Origin: JAGSPQ01 sp038206395
GTDB lineage: Bacteria; Myxococcota; Myxococcia; Myxococcales; Myxococcaceae
Direction of reading: 5' to 3'
Length of the DNA stretch: 64,000 bases
Assembly (NCBI GenBank): GCA_038206395.1
Contig: JBBRAX010000025.1
Coordinates: forward strand, 1 to 64,000
The position numbers and the translations under genes are program-made. The notes beneath the pieces are model-generated. The model searched no databases. It had not been told where the DNA came from and saw nothing but the letters and a program-made list of their open reading frames with translations. Below are positions 7,834 to 16,013 of the stretch, in pieces (the first letter of the stretch is position 1; every line of letters begins with the position of its first letter).

Positions 7834-9263
7834 AGATCCACCAGGAAGACGGTGACCGCCTGGTCGAGCAGCTCGCGCGACAGCGCAGGGGGGATCTGCC
7901 GGTACCGCGCGGTGTCCTTGATCAGCTGCACCAGGTCGCGGGGGTGGCATGCGCGCAGCTCCATGTTGCGGGGCGTATAGTACTGCTGCATCAGGTAGGT
8001 GACGGCCTGGTCGACGTACGGAATGCCGGCGGCGTCACACACGCGGCGGAAGATCTCGCGGTAGCTCTTCTCGTCCGGGTTGCCGACCTCGATCTTGTAC
8101 TTGATGCGCCGAAGGAAGGCCTCGTCGACCAGCTCCTTCGGATCGAGGTTGGTCGAGAACACGATCAGCTGATCGAACGGAATCTCGAACTTCTTGCCGG
8201 TGTGAAGGGTGAGGAAGTCGATGCGCTTTTCCAGCGGCACGATCCACCGGTTCAGCAGGTCGGTGGGGTGCACTTTCTGGCGGCCGAAGTCGTCGATCAG
8301 CAGCATCCCGCCGTTCGCCTTCACCTGAAACGGCGCTTCGTAGAACCGCGCCGTCTCGGAATAGATGAGGTCCAGCGTCTCGAGCGTGAGCTCACCACCG
8401 ACGATCACGCTGGGGCGGCGGCACAGCTGCCACCGCGCATCCATTTCGAAGCCCTGGCGGCGGCCCGACTGGTCGCGCCCCATCTCGAGCGAGATTGGGC
8501 TGTGCACCAGGTTGTCGAACACCTTGATGATCTGCCCGTCGATCTCGAGGCACGAAGGAATGAACGCCTCACCGCCGAACATCGCGCTGATCGCTTCGGC
8601 CAGCGACGTCTTGCCGTTGCCCGGAGGCCCGTAGAGGAACAGCGAGCGCCCTGAGTTCACCGCGGGGCCCAGCTTTTCGGCGAGGCCTTCTTTGATCGTC
8701 AAATGGCTCAGGGCCATCTGCAGATCTTCGCGGGCGACCACCGGGTTCTCACGCGTCTGCTGCGTGATCAGCGCGTTGTACTGCTCGATCGGCACCGGCG
8801 CGGGGCCAACGTACGTGGTGCGGGTCAACGCGTCCTTCGCGTACTCGCGGCCCTTCTCGGTGAGCACGAAATCGACCGACGCACGCCCGAAGCCCTTGCC
8901 GCCGCGCAGGTCGACCAGCTTTTCCGCGGCGAGGTGGTCGATGACGTGCTCCATCACCCCCGTCCACGGCAGACGAATTTCCTGCGCCACCTGCATGCCC
9001 GTCGCGCTGCCCGCGTAATAAAGGAACTTGAGCGCGATGTCAGAAAGGAGCCCAATCTTCAGGCCCGCTTCCTCGAGCGTCTTCGGCTCGGGCGGGGCGA
9101 TATCCAGAATCGCCGGGTTCTCGAGGTTGAACGGGTTGTCGCCCTTCTGGCCCAGGTATTTCGGGCTGAAGTTGCCTGTCGATTCCTGTGAAGGGTCGGC
9201 ATCGCCGACGGTCATCGGCCTGCCATTGGGGGACTGGTGAACGCGGGTCGATCGCTTCGTCAT
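7830..9263 (-). CDS. AAA+ ATPase with N-terminal winged-helix-like region
   Basis: 477 residues. About 60-150 forms a winged-helix-like region (ends VDFVLTEKGREYA). An AAA+ core follows: Walker A GPPGNGKTS at 212-220, Walker B GMLLIDDFG near 319-327 and an arginine-finger-like FLRRIKYKIE segment. The Walker B carries DD rather than DE. Such ATPases act as cytoplasmic remodelling or DNA-handling motors; the target is unknown. It begins with ATG and is the first gene of a coupled set with the DUF4124/thioredoxin-like protein and GNAT genes. Confidence 0.85.
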   Translation of the reverse strand: MTKRSTRVHQSPNGRPMTVGDADPSQESTGNFSPKYLGQKGDNPFNLENPAILDIAPPEPKTLEEAGLKIGLLSDIALKFLYYAGSATGMQVAQEIRLPWTGVMEHVIDHLAAEKLVDLRGGKGFGRASVDFVLTEKGREYAKDALTRTTYVGPAPVPIEQYNALITQQTRENPVVAREDLQMALSHLTIKEGLAEKLGPAVNSGRSLFLYGPPGNGKTSLAEAISAMFGGEAFIPSCLEIDGQIIKVFDNLVHSPISLEMGRDQSGRRQGFEMDARWQLCRRPSVIVGGELTLETLDLIYSETARFYEAPFQVKANGGMLLIDDFGRQKVHPTDLLNRWIVPLEKRIDFLTLHTGKKFEIPFDQLIVFSTNLDPKELVDEAFLRRIKYKIEVGNPDEKSYREIFRRVCDAAGIPYVDQAVTYLMQQYYTPRNMELRACHPRDLVQLIKDTARYRQIPPALSRELLDQAVTVFLVDL

Positions 9264-9291
9264 CGGTGACCCAAACTTAGCCTTTCGTCGG

Positions 9292-10245
9292 TCAGATGTA
9301 CGTCAGCCAGTCGGCGTACTTCGGCTCGTGGCCCCGGACGACGCGGAAATACAGATCCTGCACGGCCTTCGTGATGTCGCCCGGCGTGCCCGTGCCAACG
9401 GTGCGGTTGTCGACCTCGACCACCGGAGTCACCTCGGCCGCCGTGCCGGTAAAAAAGACCTCGGCCGCGATGTACAGCGCGTCGCGGGTGAAGCTGACTT
9501 CTTGAACTTCGCGGCCCATGTCCTTGAGCAGCCGGATCACGGTGTCGCGGGTGATGCCGCGCAGAATCGGCGACGACAGCGACGGGGTGCGCACCGCGCC
9601 GTGGCGGCCGACGCAGAACACGTTCTCGCCCGACGCTTCGGCGACGAAGCCCGAGATGTCGAGCAGCACCGCTTCGTCGTACCCGGCCATCACCGCTTCG
9701 CGCTTCGCGAGGATGCTGTTGACGTACTGGCCGGTGATCTTGCCGCGCACCATGTTCACGTTCACGTGCATGCGGGTGAAGCTCGACACCTTCGCGCGAA
9801 TGCCGTGCTTCAGGCCCTTCTCGCCGAGGTAGGCCGCCCAGTCCCACGCGGTGATCGCGACGCGGGTGGGGTTGGTGGCGCCCAGGCCCATCGCTCCGTC
9901 GCCCATGAAGGCAATCGGCCGCAGGTACGCGCCGTCTTTGAACTGGTGCAGCTGCTCGCGAAGAAGAGAGCAGCAGGCCTCGACCAGCGCGTCTTCCGAG
10001 TAGTTGATCTTCAGCATGCAGATGTGGGCCGAATCGAGCAGCCTTCGAATGTGCTCGCGCAGGCGGAACACCGCGAGTCGACCGTCTTTCGTCTTGTACG
10101 CGCGAATGCCCTCGAAGACGCCCAGGCCGTAGTGCAGCGCGTGGGTCATCACGTGGACGTTGGCGTCCTGCCATTTGATCAGGCCGCCATCCATCCACAC
10201 CTTTTCGGACTTCAGGACATTGCTCGACGCAGCGACGGAGCTCAT
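9292..10245 (-). CDS. ilvE: Branched-chain amino acid aminotransferase
   Basis: Class IV PLP-dependent aminotransferase that interconverts Leu/Ile/Val and their 2-oxo acids using glutamate/2-oxoglutarate; cytoplasmic. From the ATG at 10245 the protein is 317 residues, normal for the family. Visible family blocks are HALHYGLGVFEGIRAY (31-50 region), the PLP lysine at about 169 in RGKITGQY, and the phosphate-binding segment ASGENVF. A TTG two codons upstream (10251) is an alternative start; neither has a strong ribosome-binding site. It is 28 bp upstream of the AAA+ ATPase gene on the same strand. Confidence 0.93.
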   Translation of the reverse strand: MSSVAASSNVLKSEKVWMDGGLIKWQDANVHVMTHALHYGLGVFEGIRAYKTKDGRLAVFRLREHIRRLLDSAHICMLKINYSEDALVEACCSLLREQLHQFKDGAYLRPIAFMGDGAMGLGATNPTRVAITAWDWAAYLGEKGLKHGIRAKVSSFTRMHVNVNMVRGKITGQYVNSILAKREAVMAGYDEAVLLDISGFVAEASGENVFCVGRHGAVRTPSLSSPILRGITRDTVIRLLKDMGREVQEVSFTRDALYIAAEVFFTGTAAEVTPVVEVDNRTVGTGTPGDITKAVQDLYFRVVRGHEPKYADWLTYI

Positions 10246-10285
10246 GCCCAAGGTCTTGCCAACGCACGCTTCCGCTGTCCAGCGT

Positions 10286-11710
10286 TCAGCGTTGCAAGCG
10301 GGGCAGCGGAGCGAGCATCCGGGTCAGAAACGGCACCTCGGGGGTCAGCTGCTTTCGGCCCATCGCCATCGCGTTCGCGAGGCCTTCGACGCTGGGGATG
10401 AGCTCCAGCGGAGACAGCGTGCGCTTGAAGTCGTGCACCAGGTGCGCCCACGGGCGGTTCTTGCGCACGTTCACCTCGGCGAGCCTTTCGATCGGCAGCC
10501 AGAGCGGGGTGGTGAGCTTCATCGAGAAGCCGTTGAGCGCGAGGATGAAGGCGTTGCGGGTGCTGATCTTCCCCTTGTGCACTGCGCGCCAGGCCGCCTT
10601 GCAGGGCAGGTTATCGACCAGGCCGCCGTCGACGAAGCGCGAGACGCCGTGCGTTTCCATCGTGCCGGCGATCTCTTTGTGCATGCGGGGATCATCGCGG
10701 AGCACGTCGTAGTGGATGACGCCGGGCAGGGCGCTGCTGAAGCCCGCGGCATCGAGCGCGTCCCAGTGTTGCGTCTCGTCGCTGTCGCCCAGGTGCAGCT
10801 TCACCAGCACCTCGGGCCGGTTGAAGAACTCGGCCAGCGCTCCGAAGGTCGCCTGCACCGAGCCCATCAGCTTCATCGGGTTGAGCATCGACCTGCTCGG
10901 CAGGCGAAACAGCTGCTCGTAGAAGGCCAGCGGGCGGGGCAGCTTGCCGCGGCGAATGCCGCTGAGCGCGATGATGGTCTTGATCGGCAGCTCGGAAAGC
11001 TTGAGCCCACCCCCTTGCGGATGGTCGGCCCCGAACCAGCGGCCGATGCCCGAGCGCAGGAACAGCCGCAGCGCCGCCGGCACGCCGTACCTGTTCTCGG
11101 TGCTGACCGCGCGGAACAGCTTCTTCCACGACAGCCCGCGCACGATGTTGATGATCTCGTCTTGATCGAACCGGGCCACCCGCGAACGGAACAGGCTCAA
11201 GATCGCGCCGATCGACGTGCCGACCAGCAGCTCGGGCTTGAGGCCGTACTCGTCGAGCAGGCTCATCACGCCGACGTAGACGTAGCCGGTGCCGCCCCCC
11301 CCGCCCGAGACGAGCACGAGGGCCTTGTGCCGAAGCTCACGGTCAATCGCCTCGGGGCTGAGCCGGTTCTCGAAGCGCTTGGCGAGCCCGTCGCGCACGT
11401 CGAGGGTGCGATCTTTCAGCTCCTTGAGGTGCGGCAGCAGCGCCGCGCGGGTCAGCGGGCCTTTGCCAGGGAGCAAGACGGGGCCCAGGCGCCTCTCGAT
11501 CTCCAGACGGAAGGGCTCGAGCCAGGCGCCGACGCCGACGTCGTGCCCCTGGTGCTGCACCTTGTACATGCGGGCCAACGACAGCGCGGTGCGCAAAATC
11601 GCTTCTTCGTGGGCGTCGGTGAGCCGAGGGTTTTCGAGTGAGCCGCGCACCAACGCGATTTCCATCTCTTCGAGAGGGCGGGTGATCTCGAAGCGTTCTT
11701 TGAGCAGCAC
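10286..11710 (-). CDS. Patatin-like phospholipase
   Basis: 474-residue predicted serine lipase with the patatin Ser-Asp dyad: oxyanion-hole glycines near 136-142 (SGGGGGTGY), nucleophile elbow GTSIG with Ser166, and catalytic Asp361 in VDGGLVDNLP. About 125 extra N-terminal residues are helical and precede the patatin fold. No signal peptide is seen, so a cytoplasmic or membrane-peripheral acyl hydrolase is likely. GTG start at 11710. It lies 8 bp behind the receiver/DnaJ gene, suggesting an operon; a role in that regulator's pathway is inference only. Confidence 0.9.
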   Translation of the reverse strand: MLLKERFEITRPLEEMEIALVRGSLENPRLTDAHEEAILRTALSLARMYKVQHQGHDVGVGAWLEPFRLEIERRLGPVLLPGKGPLTRAALLPHLKELKDRTLDVRDGLAKRFENRLSPEAIDRELRHKALVLVSGGGGGTGYVYVGVMSLLDEYGLKPELLVGTSIGAILSLFRSRVARFDQDEIINIVRGLSWKKLFRAVSTENRYGVPAALRLFLRSGIGRWFGADHPQGGGLKLSELPIKTIIALSGIRRGKLPRPLAFYEQLFRLPSRSMLNPMKLMGSVQATFGALAEFFNRPEVLVKLHLGDSDETQHWDALDAAGFSSALPGVIHYDVLRDDPRMHKEIAGTMETHGVSRFVDGGLVDNLPCKAAWRAVHKGKISTRNAFILALNGFSMKLTTPLWLPIERLAEVNVRKNRPWAHLVHDFKRTLSPLELIPSVEGLANAMAMGRKQLTPEVPFLTRMLAPLPRLQR

Positions 11711-11718
11711 TTCTCGAG

Positions 11719-14031
11719 TTACCGCTTCGACTTGCCCAGGAGCCGCAGCTCGCGCAGCGCCTCGGTGCAGTCGGGGTTCGCCTGAATGGCCTTCTCGAAG
11801 TTCTTCTCGGCCTTGTCGGGCCGGCCAATCGCCTTCTGGATGTAGCCGGCGAACAGGTAGCTCTTGTCGACCTTCGGGTTGAGCTCGATGGCCTTTTCGA
11901 TCGCCTGCAGCGCCTCACCGACCATGCTGCCGTTCTTCGGGTCGAGCTGGAACTTGCTCCAGCCGAGCCAGGCGTGGAACTCGCCTTCGTCGGGGTAGAG
12001 TTGAATCGCTTCGCGGAAGAGCATCCACGCGCCTTCGTAGTCGCGCTGCCGCATCTTCTCTTCGCCCTTCTGGAACTTGCCTTCGGCCGCGAGGATCTTG
12101 CCGACCTCGTCGCCGATTTCGCGCTTCATGCCCTGCGCGAGCTCTTTGACGTAGCGCTCGCGTTCCTGCGGGTCGGTGAGCGTGTCGTGGGCCGAGCTGA
12201 TCAGATCGTAGATCTGCTGCGCGAGCTGGCGGACCTCGGCGGACGAGCTGCCGAAGTGTTTGTCGGGGTGGTACTCCTTCGCGAGGGCGAAGTAGGCGCG
12301 CTTCACGTCTTCGCGCGACGCGGTGGTCGGCAGCCCAAGGATCTCGAAGTAGTCGAGCTTGCGCATCGCGGCGACCTTGCCGGCGAGCCTTTCGCGCATC
12401 ACCGACTCTTCGCCCGTCAGCTTGCCGGCGCTGACGACCGCCGAGAGCTCAGGGAGCAGCGAACCGGATCTCGCCATCACCGGGCGGCGGCCCGCGGGCT
12501 GCGGCGCGGGGACGGTGACGGGCGGCGTCGGCACGGGCGGCGCCAGCGGCTTCTTCTTCGCTTGAGGTACCGGAGCCGGCGACGCGATCGACTCGGACAC
12601 CTGCGCGTCGTCCCACGGCATCGGCAGGCTGGGCTCGCGGCTGACCGCCGGCTTCGACGGCGAGCTGCCGAGAATCGCGTCACGCACGGGAAGCGGCGGC
12701 GGGGAAGATCGGGCCGGGGGCAGGGGAGGCGGCAGCTGCGGCGCCACCGACGCCGCCATCATCGACAGGCGGGGCTTCCCTTCGGCCGGCTTGTCGCGCA
12801 GCTCGATCATCTGCGCGCACTTCATCGCGAACAGAAGGCGATCGGTTTCCATCGGGGGCAGCAGATCCAGCGCCCGCATCGTCGACACCTTCTTGTGGCC
12901 GTCGGCTTGCGCGATCAGCTGCTGCTCTTCTTCGCCCAGGCCCGCGTCCTGCAGCGCATACAGCGGCTCGTTCGACGGGTGCACGTACTTGCCGTCGACG
13001 TCGCCCAGCGCCTGCTTCAGCCGTTTGCTGTCGTAGTTCTTCTTGATGCCTTCGTAGATGACCTGCGCCGGGGTGAGGCCCAGCGGCACCGTCTCGGGTG
13101 GAGACGCCACCTTCGGGTTGAACTGGTACTCGCCCGAGTCCCACGAGAAGGCGTCGAAGATCTTGGTCTGCAGCTGCAGCTGCAGCGCGTACTGCAGGTT
13201 GTGCGGGCTGATGCAGCCCATCTCGATCAGCACCGTGCCCTGCATGCGGCCGTTGCTCTTGGCGCGCTTCAGCGAGCTCTCACACTCGGACTCGCTGATC
13301 ATCTTTTCGCGAATCATCACCCGCCCCAGACACTCAGAAAGCAGGTTGCTCTTGACGCTCTGCGCGAGACCGTCGCGGAAATAGACGATCTTCTTCACGC
13401 TGTTGCGCCGCAGCAAGAGCGCGCCGCTGCCCTTCCACCGGTAGATCTCGGCGAGGACCTCGGGAAAAGACTTCTGCTTCAGGTCACCGCGAATCGACTG
13501 GAAGCTCGAGCTGCTGTGCTGCGCCCGGGTCTCTTCCTCGACCATCGTCTGTTCTTCGCGCGCTTCCTCGCCTGCCATGTGCTCGCCAGTCACCTCGTCT
13601 TCGACGGGCGGCGGGGGAGGCGTGGCGACCTTCGGCTTCGGGTACTTGCTGCCAAGCGCTTCTCTCAAGGTGTCGTAGAGCAGCGACAGCCGCATCGGCT
13701 TCTCGAGAAAGGCGTACGCGCCGTGCTTGTTGACGGCTTCCTTCTGGTGAAGCGCGTTCTTGTAGACGCCGCTGATCATGATGATCGGCGTCCGCTTGCC
13801 CTTGGGCAGGCTGCGCATCTTTCGCGCGACCTCGTAGCCGTTGAGCGCAGGCAGCAGCAGGTCGAGCAGCACCGCGTCGAAGGCCTTCTTCTCGAAGGTC
13901 TTCACCGCCCATTCGCCGTCGCGTTCAACCGTGACGGTAAAGCCCTGCTTGGTGAGGGCGTCGGCCAGCATTCGCTGGGTGGCGCGATCGTCATCGACGA
14001 TCAGCACATTGACGGTGTCGGACCGGGACAA
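11719..14031 (-). CDS. Receiver-DUF4388-DnaJ-TPR regulatory protein
   Basis: 770 residues. An N-terminal response-regulator receiver (1-125) keeps the acidic triad near 13-15, phospho-acceptor Asp57 (VLLDLLLP) and Lys111 (LEKP). A linker leads to a DUF4388-type domain (about 180-290), then a Pro-rich disordered stretch (about 430-540). Next is a J-domain with HPD near 588 (KEYHPDKHF) and finally TPR-like helices (about 640-765). The J-domain predicts recruitment of a DnaK-type Hsp70 controlled by phosphorylation. It is a myxobacterial-style fusion without DNA-binding output. The patatin gene follows 8 bp downstream. Confidence 0.87.
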   Translation of the reverse strand: MSRSDTVNVLIVDDDRATQRMLADALTKQGFTVTVERDGEWAVKTFEKKAFDAVLLDLLLPALNGYEVARKMRSLPKGKRTPIIMISGVYKNALHQKEAVNKHGAYAFLEKPMRLSLLYDTLREALGSKYPKPKVATPPPPPVEDEVTGEHMAGEEAREEQTMVEEETRAQHSSSSFQSIRGDLKQKSFPEVLAEIYRWKGSGALLLRRNSVKKIVYFRDGLAQSVKSNLLSECLGRVMIREKMISESECESSLKRAKSNGRMQGTVLIEMGCISPHNLQYALQLQLQTKIFDAFSWDSGEYQFNPKVASPPETVPLGLTPAQVIYEGIKKNYDSKRLKQALGDVDGKYVHPSNEPLYALQDAGLGEEEQQLIAQADGHKKVSTMRALDLLPPMETDRLLFAMKCAQMIELRDKPAEGKPRLSMMAASVAPQLPPPLPPARSSPPPLPVRDAILGSSPSKPAVSREPSLPMPWDDAQVSESIASPAPVPQAKKKPLAPPVPTPPVTVPAPQPAGRRPVMARSGSLLPELSAVVSAGKLTGEESVMRERLAGKVAAMRKLDYFEILGLPTTASREDVKRAYFALAKEYHPDKHFGSSSAEVRQLAQQIYDLISSAHDTLTDPQERERYVKELAQGMKREIGDEVGKILAAEGKFQKGEEKMRQRDYEGAWMLFREAIQLYPDEGEFHAWLGWSKFQLDPKNGSMVGEALQAIEKAIELNPKVDKSYLFAGYIQKAIGRPDKAEKNFEKAIQANPDCTEALRELRLLGKSKR

Positions 14032-14141
14032 GGTGGTGGCGGAGCATACCTTTGAAGATCCGGAAACGTGACCGGTGAATTTTTGAACCAGCAGGCGGTT
14101 CGTAATCGGCTACGACGCCCCTCTTTTCCAGGAGCCAGCCC

Positions 14142-14690
14142 ATGCGACGCGCCCTTCTCGCCCTGACCTTCATCCTCTCGACCGCCGCGCTCGCCCAGGG
14201 CACCGAAGGCCCCGCTGACGCGCCGAAGTCTGCCGCCGACGCCGACACCGCCGAAGCCAGGGCCGCCAAGGACCTGGTCAGCAAGTACCTCACTGCCGTG
14301 AAGGCGAAGAAGTGGGCCGACGCGAAGAAGTTCATTCACCCGCAGACGCTCGTGGCGATCGCCGACCGCAAGAAGCGCCTCGGCAAGGAAGAACACGCGA
14401 TGGCGCCATGGGCCGCCGAGAAGACCGAGTACTGGATGAAGGAGTTCAAGTTGACCGGCGCGCGGGTCGGCCCCAACGGCACGATCATCGTGGAGGCGAG
14501 CGAGGACAACTTCCAGGTCGAAGAGAAGGGCCTCGCCGAGGGCGACGTCGCCAACTACCTGGTCGGCACGAAGGACAAGAAGATGTACGTGGTCGACAAG
14601 AAGCGCGGTGAGGGCTTCCCCACCGACTCGATCAAGATTGGGTACAAGGGCTACTTCGACAAGGTCGAGAAGGCCGCCGAAGCCCCGTAG
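14142..14690 (+). CDS. Small secreted protein, unknown function
   Basis: 182 residues starting with a clear signal peptide (MRRALLALTFILSTAALAQ, cleavage after Ala-Leu-Ala). The mature part is Lys-rich, with repeated AK/KK, and folds plausibly as a small alpha+beta NTF2-like or DUF4878-like domain; that fold guess is inference. An AGGAG ribosome-binding site precedes the ATG. Divergent from the receiver/DnaJ gene, with ~110 bp between them; convergent with the MoxR ATPase gene. Confidence 0.78.
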   Translation: MRRALLALTFILSTAALAQGTEGPADAPKSAADADTAEARAAKDLVSKYLTAVKAKKWADAKKFIHPQTLVAIADRKKRLGKEEHAMAPWAAEKTEYWMKEFKLTGARVGPNGTIIVEASEDNFQVEEKGLAEGDVANYLVGTKDKKMYVVDKKRGEGFPTDSIKIGYKGYFDKVEKAAEAP

Positions 14691-14706
14691 AGAAGCACCC
14701 TTTAGG

Positions 14707-15609
14707 TCAGAGCTGACCCTTCGCCTTTTCGATGTCGACCTCGTGCTTGAGCACCAGGTTCAAGGTCGACGCGAGCAGCTCGGGCGACAGGGTGTCGGCG
14801 TTGAGAAGCGCCAGCGCCTGCGCCCAGTCGAGAGTCTCGGAGATTGACGGCGCTTTCTTGAGCTCCATGCCGCGCAGCTTCTGCACCGCGTCGACCACCT
14901 GGCCGGCCAGAGTCTCGGTGATGTGGGGCAGGCGGGCGCGAAGGATCCGCAGCTCTCGCTCCCGCGTCGGGAAGTCGATGTGCAGGTGCAGGCAGCGCCG
15001 CTTGAGCGCGTCGGACAGCTCGCGGGCGTTGTTGCTGGTGAGCACCACCCGGGGAATGTGGCGGGCCTTGATGGTACCGAGCTCAGGCACCGTGACGGCG
15101 TTGTCGGCCAGGACCTCGAGCAGGAAGGCCTCGAACTCGGGGTCGGCCTTGTCAATTTCGTCGATCAACAGCAGCGACGGCTGCTCGGACATCAGGGCCT
15201 TGAGGACGGGGCGGGGCAGCAGGAAGCGCATCGAGAAGAAGACGGCGTCGCTCTGGGCGACCTTCTCGGCGGCGGCCTCGAGCGTCGTCGAGCCCTGCAA
15301 GAGCTCGCCGATCTTGTCCTTGAGCAGCTGGGTGTAGAGCAGCTGCTTGGCGTACTCCCACTCGTACAGGGCCTTGGCTTCGTCGAGCCCCTCGTAGCAC
15401 TGCAGGCGAATCAGCTCGCGGCCGGTGGCTGAGGCGAGGGCGCGGGCGAACTCGGTCTTGCCGACGCCAGCGGGGCCTTCGATCAGCACCGGTTTTTCGA
15501 GGCGATCGGTCAAGAACGCCACGGTCGAGATCTCTTTGGACGGCAGGTAGCCGGTCTGCTCGAGCCGCTGCGCCGCGTCTTCGACGCTCTTCAACGAGGT
15601 AACGGTCAT
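14707..15609 (-). CDS. MoxR-family AAA+ ATPase
   Basis: 300 residues. Walker A GPAGVGKTE at 45-53, Walker B LLLIDEID at 146-153, sensor-1-like LTSNNARE and arginine-rich LKRRCLHLHIDFP, followed by the helical lid. Size and motif order match MoxR chaperone-like ATPases, which assist cofactor insertion or maturation of partner proteins, often with VWA-domain proteins. No VWA gene is adjacent here, so the client is unknown. ATG start; it ends 16 bp from the convergent secreted-protein gene. Confidence 0.9.
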   Translation of the reverse strand: MTVTSLKSVEDAAQRLEQTGYLPSKEISTVAFLTDRLEKPVLIEGPAGVGKTEFARALASATGRELIRLQCYEGLDEAKALYEWEYAKQLLYTQLLKDKIGELLQGSTTLEAAAEKVAQSDAVFFSMRFLLPRPVLKALMSEQPSLLLIDEIDKADPEFEAFLLEVLADNAVTVPELGTIKARHIPRVVLTSNNARELSDALKRRCLHLHIDFPTRERELRILRARLPHITETLAGQVVDAVQKLRGMELKKAPSISETLDWAQALALLNADTLSPELLASTLNLVLKHEVDIEKAKGQL

Positions 15610-15785
15610 CGGTTTTCACCTTATGGGGTTTGCCGTCTGGCAGTGGCGGAAAGCTGTGGCGGTGATGGCAGGGTGCCCGTGCGCTTGAATGTCGCAGTGC
15701 CTTCAACAGTCTTGATTCGTTGATTGGCAGCGGCAAAAGCGGTCGGCACGCACACTGCATCGCAAAGAGAGCAACAGAGGCTGGA

Positions 15786-15995
15786 ATGACGCACATGGCA
15801 CCTTTCATCAAAATGTTCGGGATGCTCTTGATGGTGGTGATGCCGGGCGGGCTCTTGGTGATGGGCGCTTTCATCCTTGCGAAGCTCGTGGCGGCGCGGG
15901 TCCGGGCAGTAGACCAGGGGCCGAACCGGTACCGCCGGGCGCTCGCCAACCTGTCTTTGAAGGATGTCTGGGCCGAGACGCGTAAGTCCCTTTAA
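15786..15995 (+). CDS. Small single-pass membrane protein
   Basis: 69 residues with one strongly hydrophobic helix (about residues 9-32, Met/Leu/Val-rich) followed by a basic cytoplasmic-looking tail. I chose the ATG at 15786 because AGAGG sits five bases upstream. A longer TTG-started frame from 15720 adds residues with no conservation-like features. A second ATG three codons on is also possible. It is followed 18 bp later by a large lipoprotein gene. No function recognised. Confidence 0.65.
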   Translation: MTHMAPFIKMFGMLLMVVMPGGLLVMGAFILAKLVAARVRAVDQGPNRYRRALANLSLKDVWAETRKSL

Positions 15996-16013
15996 GGATA
16001 GAAGCCCCCCAAT

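Noticed and set aside
11974..14055. 693-codon plus-strand frame opposite the receiver/DnaJ gene
   Set aside because: Shadow; the minus strand carries intact receiver and J-domain motifs.
14705..14718. GGTCAGAGCTGACC as a terminator between convergent genes
   Set aside because: It lies within the last MoxR codons, has a two-base loop and no T-run.
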